Origin: Multivorans sp965116445
GTDB taxonomy: Bacteria; Acidobacteriota; Thermoanaerobaculia; Multivoradales; Multivoraceae
Assembly: GCA_965116445.1 (NCBI GenBank)
Contig: OZ220688.1
Span: 496,001-560,000 of the forward strand
Direction: 5' to 3'
Length of the DNA stretch: 64,000 bases
Shown here: piece after piece, positions 8,975 through 17,194 of the stretch
Numbering within the stretch: the stretch's first letter is position 1
Layout of the letters: each line of letters starts with the position of its first letter
The notes under the pieces: model-generated
What the model was told of the DNA's origin: nothing
Seen by the model: the letters and a program-made list of their open reading frames with translations, nothing else
Databases searched by the model: none
Translations under genes and position numbers: made by a program

Positions 8975-9751
8975 ATGCTGATCGCCACCTGGAACATCAA
9001 CGGCCTGGGCGCCCGGTTCGACTTCCTCGTCCACTGGCTCAAGGCGCGGCAGCCGGATGTCGTCGGCCTCCAGGAACTGAAGGCGACCGAGGAGCACTTC
9101 CCCCGGCAGGCGCTCGAGGAACTCGGCTACCACACGGCGGTGTGCGGCCAGAAGGCCTGGAACGGCGTCGCGGTGCTATCGCGTCATCCGATCGAGGAGG
9201 TCCAGTCTGGCCTGCCCGGCGAGGAGGAGGCCGGCGCCCGCCTGATCCGGGTGCGTACCGGCGGTCTCGACTTCACGACCGTGTACTGCCCGAACGGCAA
9301 GGACATCGATCACCTGGACTATCCGCGCAAGCTGGCATGGTTCGACTCGCTTCGTGGCTACTTCGAGGGCTCGCTCGGCGCCGGGGCGGCGGCGGTGCTC
9401 TGCGGCGACTTCAACATCGTGCCGACCCGGCTCGACACGCACGACGAGGACCGTCTGGCAGGCGGCATCCACCACACGGAGGCGGAGCGCGAGCGGTTCG
9501 AGGCGCTCCTGGGGCTAGGGTTCGTCGACCTGTTCCGGGAACTCCATCCGGACACGGTCAAGTTCTCCTGGTGGGACTACCGCTTCGGCGCTTTCCACCG
9601 GAACCTCGGCCTGCGGATCGACTTCCTGCTGGCGACCGAAGCGGTCCGGGCCCGGGTGGAGCACGTGGACACGGACCGTGACTACCGCAAGAAGAAGGAC
9701 GGGATGATCGCCTCCGACCACGCGCCGGTGATGGCCCGGTTGACTGAGTAG
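8975..9751 (+). CDS. xthA: Exodeoxyribonuclease III (AP endonuclease)
   Basis: A 258-residue member of the exonuclease III family, which nicks DNA at abasic sites and removes 3'-blocking groups in base-excision repair. The conserved active-site blocks are all present in order: TWNINGLGAR, LQELK (metal-binding Glu), GDFNIVPT, LRIDFLLA and the terminal SDHAPV with the catalytic Asp-His. Length is typical. The ATG at 8975 begins directly with the first beta-strand. It is preceded and followed by hairpin repeat copies. Confidence 0.95.
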   Translation: MLIATWNINGLGARFDFLVHWLKARQPDVVGLQELKATEEHFPRQALEELGYHTAVCGQKAWNGVAVLSRHPIEEVQSGLPGEEEAGARLIRVRTGGLDFTTVYCPNGKDIDHLDYPRKLAWFDSLRGYFEGSLGAGAAAVLCGDFNIVPTRLDTHDEDRLAGGIHHTEAERERFEALLGLGFVDLFRELHPDTVKFSWWDYRFGAFHRNLGLRIDFLLATEAVRARVEHVDTDRDYRKKKDGMIASDHAPVMARLTE

Positions 9752-9761
9752 TTGGGCGAGA

Positions 9762-9815
9762 ACTGGGTGCGCCGGCTCTCTGGCCGGCATCCGGCGCGAA
9801 GGGCCGCCTTCCGGA
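9762..9815. repeat. Hairpin repeat copy R3
   Basis: ACTGGGTGC followed by a GCCGGC-TCTCTG-GCCGGC hairpin and a decayed second stem around CGCGAAGG. It lies between the convergent xthA and SixA-like genes, a position suited to a bidirectional transcript end. Confidence 0.75.
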
Positions 9816-9844
9816 ACTTCCGCCACGGGCTGCCAGCCTCGGCG

Positions 9845-10339
9845 CTACCCCGCTACCCGCTTCGGCGTCTCGAACCACACGAGCTTGCCGCAGCAGGGCT
9901 CGACGTCGTTCCACGAGTCGATGTCGAGATGGACGCACGCCAGGGCGGCTGTGACGAAGCGGGGCGGATGGTCGCCGGTCAGCCGACGGACGAGCTCGGC
10001 GCAGGTGGGCTGGTGGCTGACGAGCAGGAGGGAGTTCGCGTCGTCGGGCTGCCCGCGCAGGAGGTCGATGGCGGTTCCCGGCGACGCCAGGTACAGGGCC
10101 CGCTCCAGGATCGTCGGCCGGTTCCAGTTCCCGGCGGCAATCGCCAGCTCGATCGTCTGCCGGGTACGCAGGGCGGACGAACAGAGGATACGGTCGGGCG
10201 GTTCCCGTCGTTCGGCGAGAAGCCGCCCCATCGTCCTCGCGGCCGCGATGCCGCGCGGATTCAGGGGCCGATCGTGGTCCGCGCCGTAGGTTGCGCTCCA
10301 GTCCGACTTGGCGTGACGAAGAACGTACAGAATTCGCAC
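9845..10339 (-). CDS. SixA-like histidine phosphatase
   Basis: A 164-residue histidine-phosphatase-superfamily protein of the SixA (phosphohistidine phosphatase) type. The catalytic RHAKSDW motif starts 8 residues in, followed by DRPLNPRG, SSALRTRQT and SHQPT, the second catalytic His. SixA acts on phosphohistidine of signalling or PTS proteins; the substrate here is unknown. The start is a GTG at 10339, placed so that the first beta-strand VRILYVLRHA opens the protein; the frame is open further upstream but lacks similarity and contains no better start. Convergent with xthA. Confidence 0.85.
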   Translation of the reverse strand: MRILYVLRHAKSDWSATYGADHDRPLNPRGIAAARTMGRLLAERREPPDRILCSSALRTRQTIELAIAAGNWNRPTILERALYLASPGTAIDLLRGQPDDANSLLLVSHQPTCAELVRRLTGDHPPRFVTAALACVHLDIDSWNDVEPCCGKLVWFETPKRVAG

Positions 10340-10477
10340 TGTGTGAGAGTGACGGTAGCAGGATCGTGAGGTGGCGCTCCGGCTGTGTCCTGAACACGCG
10401 GTCCGGGGACCGGCGGGGCTGTCTCGTGAACCGTTGTGCGCGTGTGTCATTCTCGGAGCATGGTGAGGAGGGATGCG

Positions 10478-11884
10478 ATGCGCTTGGCGGCCGGGGTCGC
10501 CGTCTGTGCCGTGTTTCTTGCCGCTGCAGCCGCGGGTCAAGGTGCTTCGCCTGCGTCCGAGAGGGCAGCACTCAGCCTGGAGAGCTTCGATTTCGCCTGG
10601 CGGAAGATCGCCGAGACCTTCTGGGAGGAGGAGATGGGCGGCGTCGACTGGCTGGCCGTGCGCGACGAACTGAGGCCGCGAGCGCGGGATGCGGCAGACG
10701 CCCGGGAACTGCGAAACGTGATCCAGGAAATGCTGGCGCGGCTTGGGCAGTCTCACTTCGGCGTCCTGCCGGGAGCCGGGTCGACGGATCGCGGCGATGA
10801 GCCGGCTGAAAGCACCAGCGGCGACGGCGCCTGCACTCCGGCCTTGATGAGGACCGTCAGTGGCGGGGGTGGTTCGTCCGCATCGGATGCGGGGCCCGGA
10901 TTCGAGGTCCGTTTCGCGGATCACGTCGCGGTCGTCAGCCGGGTTGAAGCGGATTCGGCGGCTGGCCGCAATGGCTTGATGGCAGGCGCTGAGATCGTAC
11001 GGATCGGCGACCAGAGTCTCGCGGCTCTTTCCCGCTGTTTCGAGTTGGAGTTCCTCGATCCGCGGGTGGCCGACATGGTGCGAGCGCGCGCCGTCGACGG
11101 TCTTCTCTTCGGAGCGCCCGGCGATCCCGTGCAGGTGGAACTCGCGGATGGCGCCGGCGAGCGGTTCGTGCTCGAGCTGGACCGGGCCCACCGTCCGGGC
11201 GCGGTCGAGATCGGATTCGGCAACCTGCCGCCGATGCAGTACCTTTTCGAGACCGAGGAAGTGGGCACGGCGACGGGCGGACGAGTCCTCGTCGTCCGCT
11301 TCAACGTCTGGATGATTCCCGTGGTCAAAGCGTTCGAGGCGACTCTCTATGAAGACCCGGCCGGTGCCTCGGGGTTCGATGGTCTGGTGATCGATCTGCG
11401 TGGCAATCCCGGCGGCATTGCCGGCACCGCGGTAGGGGTTGGGGGCTACCTGCTGGACGAGCAGGTCGACCTGGGCCGGATGCTGCACCGGGGATCGGAC
11501 CTGAAGCTGCTGGTGAACCCGCGGCGCGTCTCGCGCAGCAACGAGAGAATCGAGGGGTTCAAGGGGCCGGTTGCCGTGATCATCGACGGCGGCAGCGCCA
11601 GCACGAGCGAGATCTTCGCCGCCGGTCTGCAGGACCATGGCCGGGCCCGGTTGTTCGGTGAGCCCTCGGCGGCGGCGGCGCTGCCGGCGGTGATCGAGCG
11701 GATGCCGAACGGCGATCTGCTGATGCACGCGATCGCGGACTTCGTTCGCCCGAGCGGCGAGCGGGTCGAAGGTCGGCCGGTCGTCCCCGATTCGCTGGTT
11801 CTTCTCACACGGGAGGGTCTGCTCGCCGGCAGGGACGAACCGCGGGAGGCGGCCCTGGCATGGGTCGCTTCGGAGCTGGAATGA
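10478..11884 (+). CDS. Secreted S41 family (C-terminal processing-like) peptidase
   Basis: A 468-residue protein: a signal peptide (hydrophobic AAGVAVCAVFLAAAAA run), a helical domain, a PDZ-like segment (NGLMAGAEIVRIGDQSL) and the S41 catalytic core with DGLVIDLRGNPGG and the serine motif GGSASTSEIFAAGLQDHGRA. Where classic Ctp enzymes carry the catalytic Lys (FGKG), this one reads LFGEPSAAAA, as in the GEPTAG-type S41 subgroup, so the mechanism may differ from Tsp/Prc. A GAGGAGG ribosome site (10465-10471) supports the ATG at 10478. First gene of a three-gene plus-strand run; overlaps the next by ATGA. Confidence 0.88.
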   Translation: MRLAAGVAVCAVFLAAAAAGQGASPASERAALSLESFDFAWRKIAETFWEEEMGGVDWLAVRDELRPRARDAADARELRNVIQEMLARLGQSHFGVLPGAGSTDRGDEPAESTSGDGACTPALMRTVSGGGGSSASDAGPGFEVRFADHVAVVSRVEADSAAGRNGLMAGAEIVRIGDQSLAALSRCFELEFLDPRVADMVRARAVDGLLFGAPGDPVQVELADGAGERFVLELDRAHRPGAVEIGFGNLPPMQYLFETEEVGTATGGRVLVVRFNVWMIPVVKAFEATLYEDPAGASGFDGLVIDLRGNPGGIAGTAVGVGGYLLDEQVDLGRMLHRGSDLKLLVNPRRVSRSNERIEGFKGPVAVIIDGGSASTSEIFAAGLQDHGRARLFGEPSAAAALPAVIERMPNGDLLMHAIADFVRPSGERVEGRPVVPDSLVLLTREGLLAGRDEPREAALAWVASELE

Positions 11885-12495
11885 ACAACAGTCCTTGGAG
11901 CGAGGGATTGGGTCTCTGGAGTGACGGAGTCAGTTTCGGCCGGCTCGGCGCCGAGGGGGCCCTCGGACCGCCCTGGCTGTGGATCCTGGCGGGGTTGCTG
12001 TTACTGCTGCTTGGCCGGCAGCTCTACACGGCGCTCCTGGGGTTGCTCGGTTTCTTCGTCAGCTACGGCATGCTCTCCGACGTGGCGACCCTGCCCAGCG
12101 ACCTGCGTCTGGGGGTAGCGGTGGGAATCGGAGTCGTCAGCGCGTTGCTCGCTTTCGTCGTGCGCAAGGTCGCCGTGGCACTTGCCGGGGCGATGTTGGG
12201 CGCCGGCGCTGCGCTTTGGGCGGCCGGCTTCTACGGCCTGCAGTCACAGGTCCTGTGGTGGATCGTGACCGCGGCCGCGGCCCTTGTGGGAGCGTGGCTC
12301 CTGCGGCAGGTCTTCGAGACGGCGCTCATCGTGGTCTCGTCGTTCATCGGTGCGCTGCTCATCATGGCGGCGGTGGGTCTGGAGGGGTTGCCGGCCCACG
12401 CCGGCGTCGCCGTGCTGATCGTGGCTGGGGTCGCATTCCAGATGCGGCGTCGTCGCGGGGACGAACGCGGCGCGAAGAGGAAGTCGGCGAAGTAG
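11881..12495 (+). CDS. Multi-pass membrane protein (TMEM198/DUF4203-like)
   Basis: A 204-residue hydrophobic protein with about five to six membrane helices from residue 30 to 195 and a basic cytoplasmic-type tail rich in Arg and Lys. The repeated pattern of glycine-rich helices (LAGAMLGAGAALWAAGF and similar) resembles DUF4203/TMEM198-type proteins, which have no assigned biochemical role in bacteria. The start overlaps the stop of the S41 peptidase gene (ATGA), indicating translational coupling, and a small secreted protein gene follows after 9 bp. Function unknown. Confidence 0.7.
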   Translation: MNNSPWSEGLGLWSDGVSFGRLGAEGALGPPWLWILAGLLLLLLGRQLYTALLGLLGFFVSYGMLSDVATLPSDLRLGVAVGIGVVSALLAFVVRKVAVALAGAMLGAGAALWAAGFYGLQSQVLWWIVTAAAALVGAWLLRQVFETALIVVSSFIGALLIMAAVGLEGLPAHAGVAVLIVAGVAFQMRRRRGDERGAKRKSAK

Positions 12496-12504
12496 GGGGC
12501 CGCG

Positions 12505-12984
12505 ATGCCGTGTCGGCTGGGTCAGCGTCGGGGTTGGGTTGACGCCGTCATGCGAGCGTCGCTGGTGTGGGTCGTGGTGGCTGCGTTACCGGAGGTCGCG
12601 AGCGCCCTCCAGGACGAATCGTCGACGGGGCTCTGTGCGGCGGATGCGACGACCCTGTGCCTGAACGAGGATCGGTTCCGCGTCGTCGCCCACTGGGAGA
12701 CGGCGGATGGCCGCGCCGGTACCGGTGAGGCAGTGGAGCTGACCGGAGACACCGGCTATTTCTGGTTCTTCAGCGAGAACAACGTCGAGGTCGTGATCAA
12801 GGTGCTGAACGGCTGCGCCATCGGCGACGGCGCCTACTGGGTGTTCATCGGCGGCTTGACCGACGTCCGGGTCGAACTCGAAGTCGAGGACGTCGAAGCC
12901 GACGAGTCCAAGACGTACCTCAACGAGGCCGGGACGCTGTTCAGGCCGGTAACCGACACCGAGGCGTTCTCGACCTGCGATTGA
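12505..12984 (+). CDS. Small secreted protein of unknown function
   Basis: A 159-residue product with a signal peptide ending near EVASA and a mature domain containing four Cys (LCAAD, LCLN, NGCAIG and a C-terminal TCD), likely two disulfides. The mature part has a beta-rich pattern with the segments FRVVAHWETADG, GYFWFFSENNVEVVIKVLNGC and YWVFIGGLTDV. I recognise this as a recurring secreted domain, often seen at C-termini of exported proteins in Acidobacteriota-like genomes, but know no function for it. An AGGGGG site precedes the ATG at 12505; a second in-frame ATG at 12550 would give a shorter signal peptide. Confidence 0.75.
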   Translation: MPCRLGQRRGWVDAVMRASLVWVVVAALPEVASALQDESSTGLCAADATTLCLNEDRFRVVAHWETADGRAGTGEAVELTGDTGYFWFFSENNVEVVIKVLNGCAIGDGAYWVFIGGLTDVRVELEVEDVEADESKTYLNEAGTLFRPVTDTEAFSTCD

Positions 12985-12991
12985 GGTTCAC

Positions 12992-13006
12992 CCGCCGGGC
13001 CGGCGG
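12992..13006. terminator. Short GC hairpin between convergent genes
   Basis: CCGCCGG-G-CCGGCGG inverted repeat in the 74-bp gap between the secreted-protein gene and manA. There is no T-run, so it is at most a weak terminator or an RNA stabiliser. Confidence 0.3.
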
Positions 13007-13058
13007 TCGTCGGGCGTCCAGGCGGAATGCTGGCCTCTCGCCTCGCCGACGCTCGTGC

Positions 13059-14300
13059 TCAGTTGTTTGAGGACGTCAGAGCGAGTGTTCCCGGGCCGGT
13101 TGCGGTGACGGTTGTGGCCGCTGCTGGCAGGAGGACGGCCTGGCCCGGACGCAGTGTTTCGGTACCGAAGGAGTTGCGGACCTCGATCTCTCCTTCAAGT
13201 GCGAGGGTGATTCGGGCACGCCCCTGGGGCTGGAGGGGAGCCTCGTCAGTGCCGCCGATCTGCAGGACGTCCAGGTGGAAGTCGTCGACCGGCGGCTGGA
13301 AGCAGGTGCGTGTTCCCCAGGGTTGTTCGTCGACTCGAGGCGCCAGCGGGGCGCCTGCGGAGGCTTCGTAGACGAGGATGTCGAGCAGTTCTCCGGCGTC
13401 GACGCGCTTGGAGGTCAGGCCGAGGCGGAGCACGTTGTCGGAGTTCGCCATGACCTCGATCGCGGAGCCTTCCAGGTAGCTGTGCGGAACGCCGGGGCCG
13501 GTGAACAGTGCCTCGCCGGGTTCGAGGCGGACCAGACGGAGGAAGAGCGGTGCCGCGACCAGGGGGTCGTCCGGGTGGTGTGTGGCGATGCGAACGATCC
13601 AGAGCATCGCGTCGAGGCAATCGGCGTCGCCCTCGGTCGAGGCACGAGCGGCTGCATCGACGGCGTTGGAGGCGAGGTCGGTTCCGGTGTGGCGGCGTAG
13701 CGTTTCAAGCAGCGGGCGGTAGGCGGCGGCGCCCTCGGATTCGAGGCGGCGGACGCTCGACTCGAGTTGCTCGAGGCCGAGTGCGGCGAGGAGTCGGGCT
13801 GCCTCGGACGGTGGCCGGAAGCCGGACAGGGCGGAGAAGGGCGTCAGGGCGTAGAGCAGTTCGGGCTTGTGGTTCGGGTCGCGGTATGTGCGGTTCGCTT
13901 GGGTGACGGGCGCGGCGCCGCTGGTTTCGCTTGCGAAGCTGCGCCTGGCCTGCTTGCGATCGGGGTGGGCCTGGATCGAGAGGGGGCGCGAGGCGGAGAG
14001 GATCTTGGTCAGAAAGGGCAGGGCGTCGGCGCTTGCGCCGGGGCCGAGCACCTCGCTCCGGCGGTCGGCGATGAGCCGGTCGAGGGGTACCGGACGGCCG
14101 GCGTTGCCCGGCCCGTTGGCAGAACCGGCTTCGAGCACGACGCCGGCCGGTGCGTCGGCGTGGGCGCCGAACCAGAGTTCGGCTTCCGGCCGGCCGGTGG
14201 GTTCGCGGCCGCAGAGGCGTGGAATGAAGTCGCGGGTACCCCAGTCGTAGTGACGGACCTGGGGGACGAGCCGCAGGGGCCGGTCGAGCGGTGCTCTCAC
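13059..14300 (-). CDS. manA: Mannose-6-phosphate isomerase, class I
   Basis: Interconverts fructose-6-phosphate and mannose-6-phosphate, feeding GDP-mannose and polysaccharide synthesis. The 413-residue protein has the type I metal-site signatures: KILSASRPLSIQAHPD with the Gln and His ligands, a Glu in DPNHKPELLYAL, and GVPHSYLEG with a further His ligand. The start is a GTG at 14300 that overlaps the upstream nucleotidyltransferase stop (GTGA). It ends the minus-strand run that begins with the XdhC-type genes, an unexpected partner for molybdenum-enzyme maturation factors. Confidence 0.92.
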   Translation of the reverse strand: MRAPLDRPLRLVPQVRHYDWGTRDFIPRLCGREPTGRPEAELWFGAHADAPAGVVLEAGSANGPGNAGRPVPLDRLIADRRSEVLGPGASADALPFLTKILSASRPLSIQAHPDRKQARRSFASETSGAAPVTQANRTYRDPNHKPELLYALTPFSALSGFRPPSEAARLLAALGLEQLESSVRRLESEGAAAYRPLLETLRRHTGTDLASNAVDAAARASTEGDADCLDAMLWIVRIATHHPDDPLVAAPLFLRLVRLEPGEALFTGPGVPHSYLEGSAIEVMANSDNVLRLGLTSKRVDAGELLDILVYEASAGAPLAPRVDEQPWGTRTCFQPPVDDFHLDVLQIGGTDEAPLQPQGRARITLALEGEIEVRNSFGTETLRPGQAVLLPAAATTVTATGPGTLALTSSNN

Positions 14301-14947
14301 TGCGCCGTCTTTTCAGCCCAGGACCGGGCTTCGTCTTCCGTGTCTATGTCCACGAGTGGCAACTCCGTCTCAAGGTCCACTTCGATGACGTGCTGCGCCA
14401 GTTCCTGGAGCAGGGGGCGGGCGCCTTCGTCGCCCCGAAGGCGATTCAGATGGTCGAACCACGAGCGGCCGAAGGTGACCGGGGCGCCGCGCCGGCCGCG
14501 GTGCGAAGGCACGACGATCGAATCGGGCCCGTCGAACCCGCCGAGCAACCGGTCGATGATCGCCGCGTCGAGCGCGGGCTGGTCGACGGGCAGGAACATC
14601 GCGCCCTCGGCACGGTCCGATACGCGGGCCAGTCCGCAACGGACCGATCCGCTCTGACCGTCACTGTAGGCGAGGTTGTGGACCAACAGGAGGTCGAGGT
14701 CGGCCACCTCCTCCTGAACCTTCCGCTCCGCGTAGCCGGTGACCAGGATGACTTCGGCGAGGCCGGACGCGAGCGCCTCCCGACAAGTGCGCCGGACGAG
14801 GGACTCGCCGCCGATCCGGTAGAGCTGTTTCGGTCTTGTCGCACCGGCGACGTTCTTCCCGGGAACGCGCGCATTCTCCCCGCATGCGGACTCGAACCGG
14901 GTCGAAAGGCCTGCCGCAAGAACCACACCGGAAACCGGGCCGGTCAT
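14297..14947 (-). CDS. MocA/MobA-like nucleotidyltransferase
   Basis: A 216-residue GT-A-fold nucleotidyltransferase with the N-terminal nucleotide loop VVLAAGLSTRF, the conserved PKQL lysine segment, FLPVDQP (metal-binding Asp) and RGAPVTF. This pattern matches the MocA family, which attaches CMP to molybdopterin for the xanthine dehydrogenase and CO dehydrogenase type of molybdoenzymes. Its position just after two XdhC-type genes supports that role. About 15 extra residues (SACGENARVPGKNVAG) lie between the glycine loop and PKQL. Start at 14947 overlaps the XdhC stop by ATGA. Confidence 0.85.
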   Translation of the reverse strand: MTGPVSGVVLAAGLSTRFESACGENARVPGKNVAGATRPKQLYRIGGESLVRRTCREALASGLAEVILVTGYAERKVQEEVADLDLLLVHNLAYSDGQSGSVRCGLARVSDRAEGAMFLPVDQPALDAAIIDRLLGGFDGPDSIVVPSHRGRRGAPVTFGRSWFDHLNRLRGDEGARPLLQELAQHVIEVDLETELPLVDIDTEDEARSWAEKTAQ

Positions 14948-15672
14948 CGTTCTTTGGCTGGCAACCGGCCGCTGCGCACCGCGACCAGTTCGGCGGCGAT
15001 CGCGAGGGCTATCTCCTCCGGCTTGCGGCCGCCGAGGTCGAGGCCGATCGGTGCGTGGATACGGTCGACCAGCTCCGAGGCCAGGCCGGTTTCGCGAAGT
15101 GCCGCGACCCGCTTCGCGTGGGTGCGCGAGGAGCCCAGAGCGCCGACGTAGCGGACTCCCGCTTCGAGCGCGACCTGGAGCGCCGGGTTGTCCAGCTTCT
15201 CGTCGTGGGTGAGGAAGACGCAGAACGTGTTGGCGTGCAGCGTGGTTCGGGCCAGATACTCGGCCGGCCACTCGACGACGAGTTCGTCGGCGTGGGGAAA
15301 GCGCTCGGCGGTGGCGAACACGGAGCGCGCGTCGACGACCACGGTGCGGAATCCGAGCTGGCGGGCGAAGTGGACCAGGTGGATCGCGACGTGGACCGCC
15401 CCGACGATGAACAACTGGGGCAGGGGCTCGAAGTTCTCCACGAACACTTCCGTGCCGTCGATCTCGCAGAGGCCCGTGGCCGGGAGATCCTGACCCGTTG
15501 CCAGCGTCGCGGCGGCCCGATCGAGATCCGGGGAGCGGAGCGTTCCCTCCGTGCGGCCGTCGTGCCACACGAGAAGGCGCGAGCCGAGTGCGTCGTCGTC
15601 GGCTCGGGTGAACGCGACCAGCCGCTCGCCGGCCAGCAGGGACCGGCGCAGGGACTCGAACCGGGAACTCAT
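14944..15672 (-). CDS. XdhC family protein (Rossmann domain form)
   Basis: A 242-residue protein with an N-terminal segment and a C-terminal XdhC Rossmann domain (FIVGAVHVAIHLVHFARQLGF, VVVDARSVFA, YVGALGSSRTHAKRV, HAPIGLDLGGRKPEEIALAI). XdhC proteins bind molybdenum cofactor and insert the sulfurated form into xanthine dehydrogenase-type enzymes; CoxF/CoxI are relatives. It is the second of two adjacent genes that together make one full-length XdhC, 19 bp after the short gene and coupled to the MocA-like gene. No molybdenum hydroxylase subunit lies in the window. Confidence 0.88.
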   Translation of the reverse strand: MSSRFESLRRSLLAGERLVAFTRADDDALGSRLLVWHDGRTEGTLRSPDLDRAAATLATGQDLPATGLCEIDGTEVFVENFEPLPQLFIVGAVHVAIHLVHFARQLGFRTVVVDARSVFATAERFPHADELVVEWPAEYLARTTLHANTFCVFLTHDEKLDNPALQVALEAGVRYVGALGSSRTHAKRVAALRETGLASELVDRIHAPIGLDLGGRKPEEIALAIAAELVAVRSGRLPAKER

Positions 15673-15691
15673 CGGCGGCAGCCGGGCGGCC

Positions 15692-16030
15692 TCAAGCGTC
15701 GAGGCGCTCGACCAGGACTTCGACTTCGCCGCCGCAGGTGAGCCCGACGGACCATGCCTGCTCGTCGGAGATACCGTAGAGGAGCCGTTTCGGAAGGCCG
15801 TTTTCCAGCACCGACTGGGCCTCCTGGATCACCGCGCCTTCGATGCAGCCGCCGCTGACCGAGCCGCTGATGCCGCCCGCGTCGGAGACGGCCATCTTCG
15901 AACCCAATGGCCGGGGCGAGGAGCCAACGGTCCGGATCACGGTGGCGACGGCCACCCTACGGCCATCGGCACGCCAGCGATCCACGTCGGGGAGGATGTC
16001 CAGCACGGCCGCGATTGTACCGGCGAGCAC
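15692..16030 (-). CDS. XdhC/CoxI N-terminal domain protein
   Basis: A 112-residue protein consisting only of the XdhC-CoxI domain: VDRWRADGRRVAVATVIRT, GSSPRPLGSKMAV, GSVSGGCIEGAV and a C-terminal LTCGGEVEVLVE. These are the Cys-containing motifs expected for cofactor handling (GGC and CGG). In many organisms this domain and the Rossmann domain are fused; here they are separate cistrons 19 bp apart. No ATG is available at the N-terminus: GTG codons at 16030 and 16006 are both possible, the latter giving a start at VLDILPDVDRW. Confidence 0.85.
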   Translation of the reverse strand: MLAGTIAAVLDILPDVDRWRADGRRVAVATVIRTVGSSPRPLGSKMAVSDAGGISGSVSGGCIEGAVIQEAQSVLENGLPKRLLYGISDEQAWSVGLTCGGEVEVLVERLDA

Positions 16031-16070
16031 CCGGCTGCGGGGCTATAGTGACTTCAGGAGGTAGTGGACG

Positions 16071-16844
16071 ATGACGATGCGGCAGCCTTGGTCCTTCGTG
16101 GTTCTAGCGGCCGTGGGGCTGCCGGCGGTGCTTCTGGCCGGTTGTACCGTGCGCGTGGGCGAGCAAGCGGCGGAGCTCGAGCCCGAGCCGGCTCCGGTGA
16201 CCGCCCGCAGCCAGCCCGGCACCGGGATGGGACTCTACGAACCGGAACAGCACGAACTCTACGACGGCCGGTTCGTGATCACCGGCACGAGCGTCCACCA
16301 GGTCGGCAGCCTGGACGACGAATCGCCCTGGGACCACATGGGCGACGACGCCAGCAACGTGGCCCCGGTAGGCGGCGAGATCACGATCGATGTCGACGAG
16401 ATCGCGAACACCGGGTCGTTCCGGGCCGAGCTGCAGCTCCCCGAGGGCGATTACGTCGTGGAACTCGACCGGTTCCACGAGTTCTCGCCCTGCCAGGACG
16501 GGGGCATCGCGGCCTACCTGTTCGAGCATGGCGATGCCGGCTGCGGCGACTCGAACTGGCCGAAGAGCCTGCTCTACGTCGCCGGTTGGGGCTACGGCCG
16601 CGGCACACTGAACGGCGAAGAGTTGTACAGCGACTACCAGATCCACTTCATGGTCACCCAGGGCATGCGCGACCGCGAGACGCTGCAGGTGCAACTCCAG
16701 CCGTCCGAGGGCCCGGCCGGGGCCGTGAACCCGGCGGCCCAGCAACTGGACTTCTACATCCGCAGCCCTGAGAACAACGACGCGAACCACCCCAACCGCG
16801 AAGTCTTCGACCACTTCTTCGCGATGGCGGTGACCTGGCAGTAG
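16071..16844 (+). CDS. Putative lipoprotein of unknown function
   Basis: A 257-residue protein with a lipoprotein signal (LPAVLLAGC lipobox) followed by an acidic low-complexity stretch and a globular domain rich in Asp, Glu and aromatic residues. Two Cys (SPCQDGG and AGCGDSN) may form a disulfide in the mature part. I do not recognise the domain. An AGGAGG site (16056-16061) nine bases before the ATG at 16071 fixes the start, and TATAGT at 16044-16049 could be its -10 element. It is divergent from the XdhC-type operon and stands alone. Confidence 0.7.
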   Translation: MTMRQPWSFVVLAAVGLPAVLLAGCTVRVGEQAAELEPEPAPVTARSQPGTGMGLYEPEQHELYDGRFVITGTSVHQVGSLDDESPWDHMGDDASNVAPVGGEITIDVDEIANTGSFRAELQLPEGDYVVELDRFHEFSPCQDGGIAAYLFEHGDAGCGDSNWPKSLLYVAGWGYGRGTLNGEELYSDYQIHFMVTQGMRDRETLQVQLQPSEGPAGAVNPAAQQLDFYIRSPENNDANHPNREVFDHFFAMAVTWQ

Positions 16845-16876
16845 CGGGCTGCGGCGAGTTGGCTGTCGTTTCACCC

Positions 16877-17052
16877 GCCCGGTCGGAAAGCGGAGGGGAG
16901 GGTCCCTGCGGCCGTGAGCGCTTGTTCGGATGGCGGGGGGTCGGCGCTCACTCCACTACGCTCGCTCCGGTTCGGTGTCGGTGATTGAGGGGGCGCCGGG
17001 CGTCGCTCGCTTCGAGTCCGCTGGGACCCTCCCCTCCGCTCCCCGACCGGGC
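16877..17052. repeat. Long inverted-repeat element E1 (MITE-like)
   Basis: About 176 bp bounded by ~32-bp inverted arms (16877-16908 and 17021-17052, a few mismatches) around a core containing GTGAGCGCTTG, GATGG-GGGGG and GGCGCTCACTCC. The core is homologous, in opposite orientation, to element E2 at 18503-18664, but the arms differ in sequence while each stays self-complementary. It occupies most of the 350-bp gap before the beta-propeller gene. No coding capacity is seen. Confidence 0.7.
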
Positions 17053-17090
17053 TGGAGGTCGTCGGGCTGGCTGGCTGACTGTCGGTCCAC

Positions 17091-17158
17091 ACTGGGTGCG
17101 GCGGAGTGCCATTTGGGTTCTCGCTGCTTCTGCGGGCGACGCGACGAAGCGGTGGCGC
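17091..17158. repeat. Possible degenerate hairpin repeat
   Basis: Starts with ACTGGGTGCG and contains GACGCGACGAAGCGG, resembling the dispersed hairpin family, but the stems are broken. Probably a decayed copy, next to element E1. Confidence 0.35.
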
Positions 17159-17194
17159 CTTGGAGAAAGCGGCGAGGCGTAGTCTCGCTCCCGG

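Noticed and set aside
6944..9133. Long minus-strand frame opposite the M2 peptidase
   Set aside because: No recognisable domain; the plus strand carries a complete zinc peptidase with signal peptide and ribosome site.
9845..11728. A 627-codon minus-strand frame covering the SixA-like gene and the S41 peptidase
   Set aside because: Only the part from 10339 to 9845 shows histidine-phosphatase motifs; the rest is antisense to the S41 gene.
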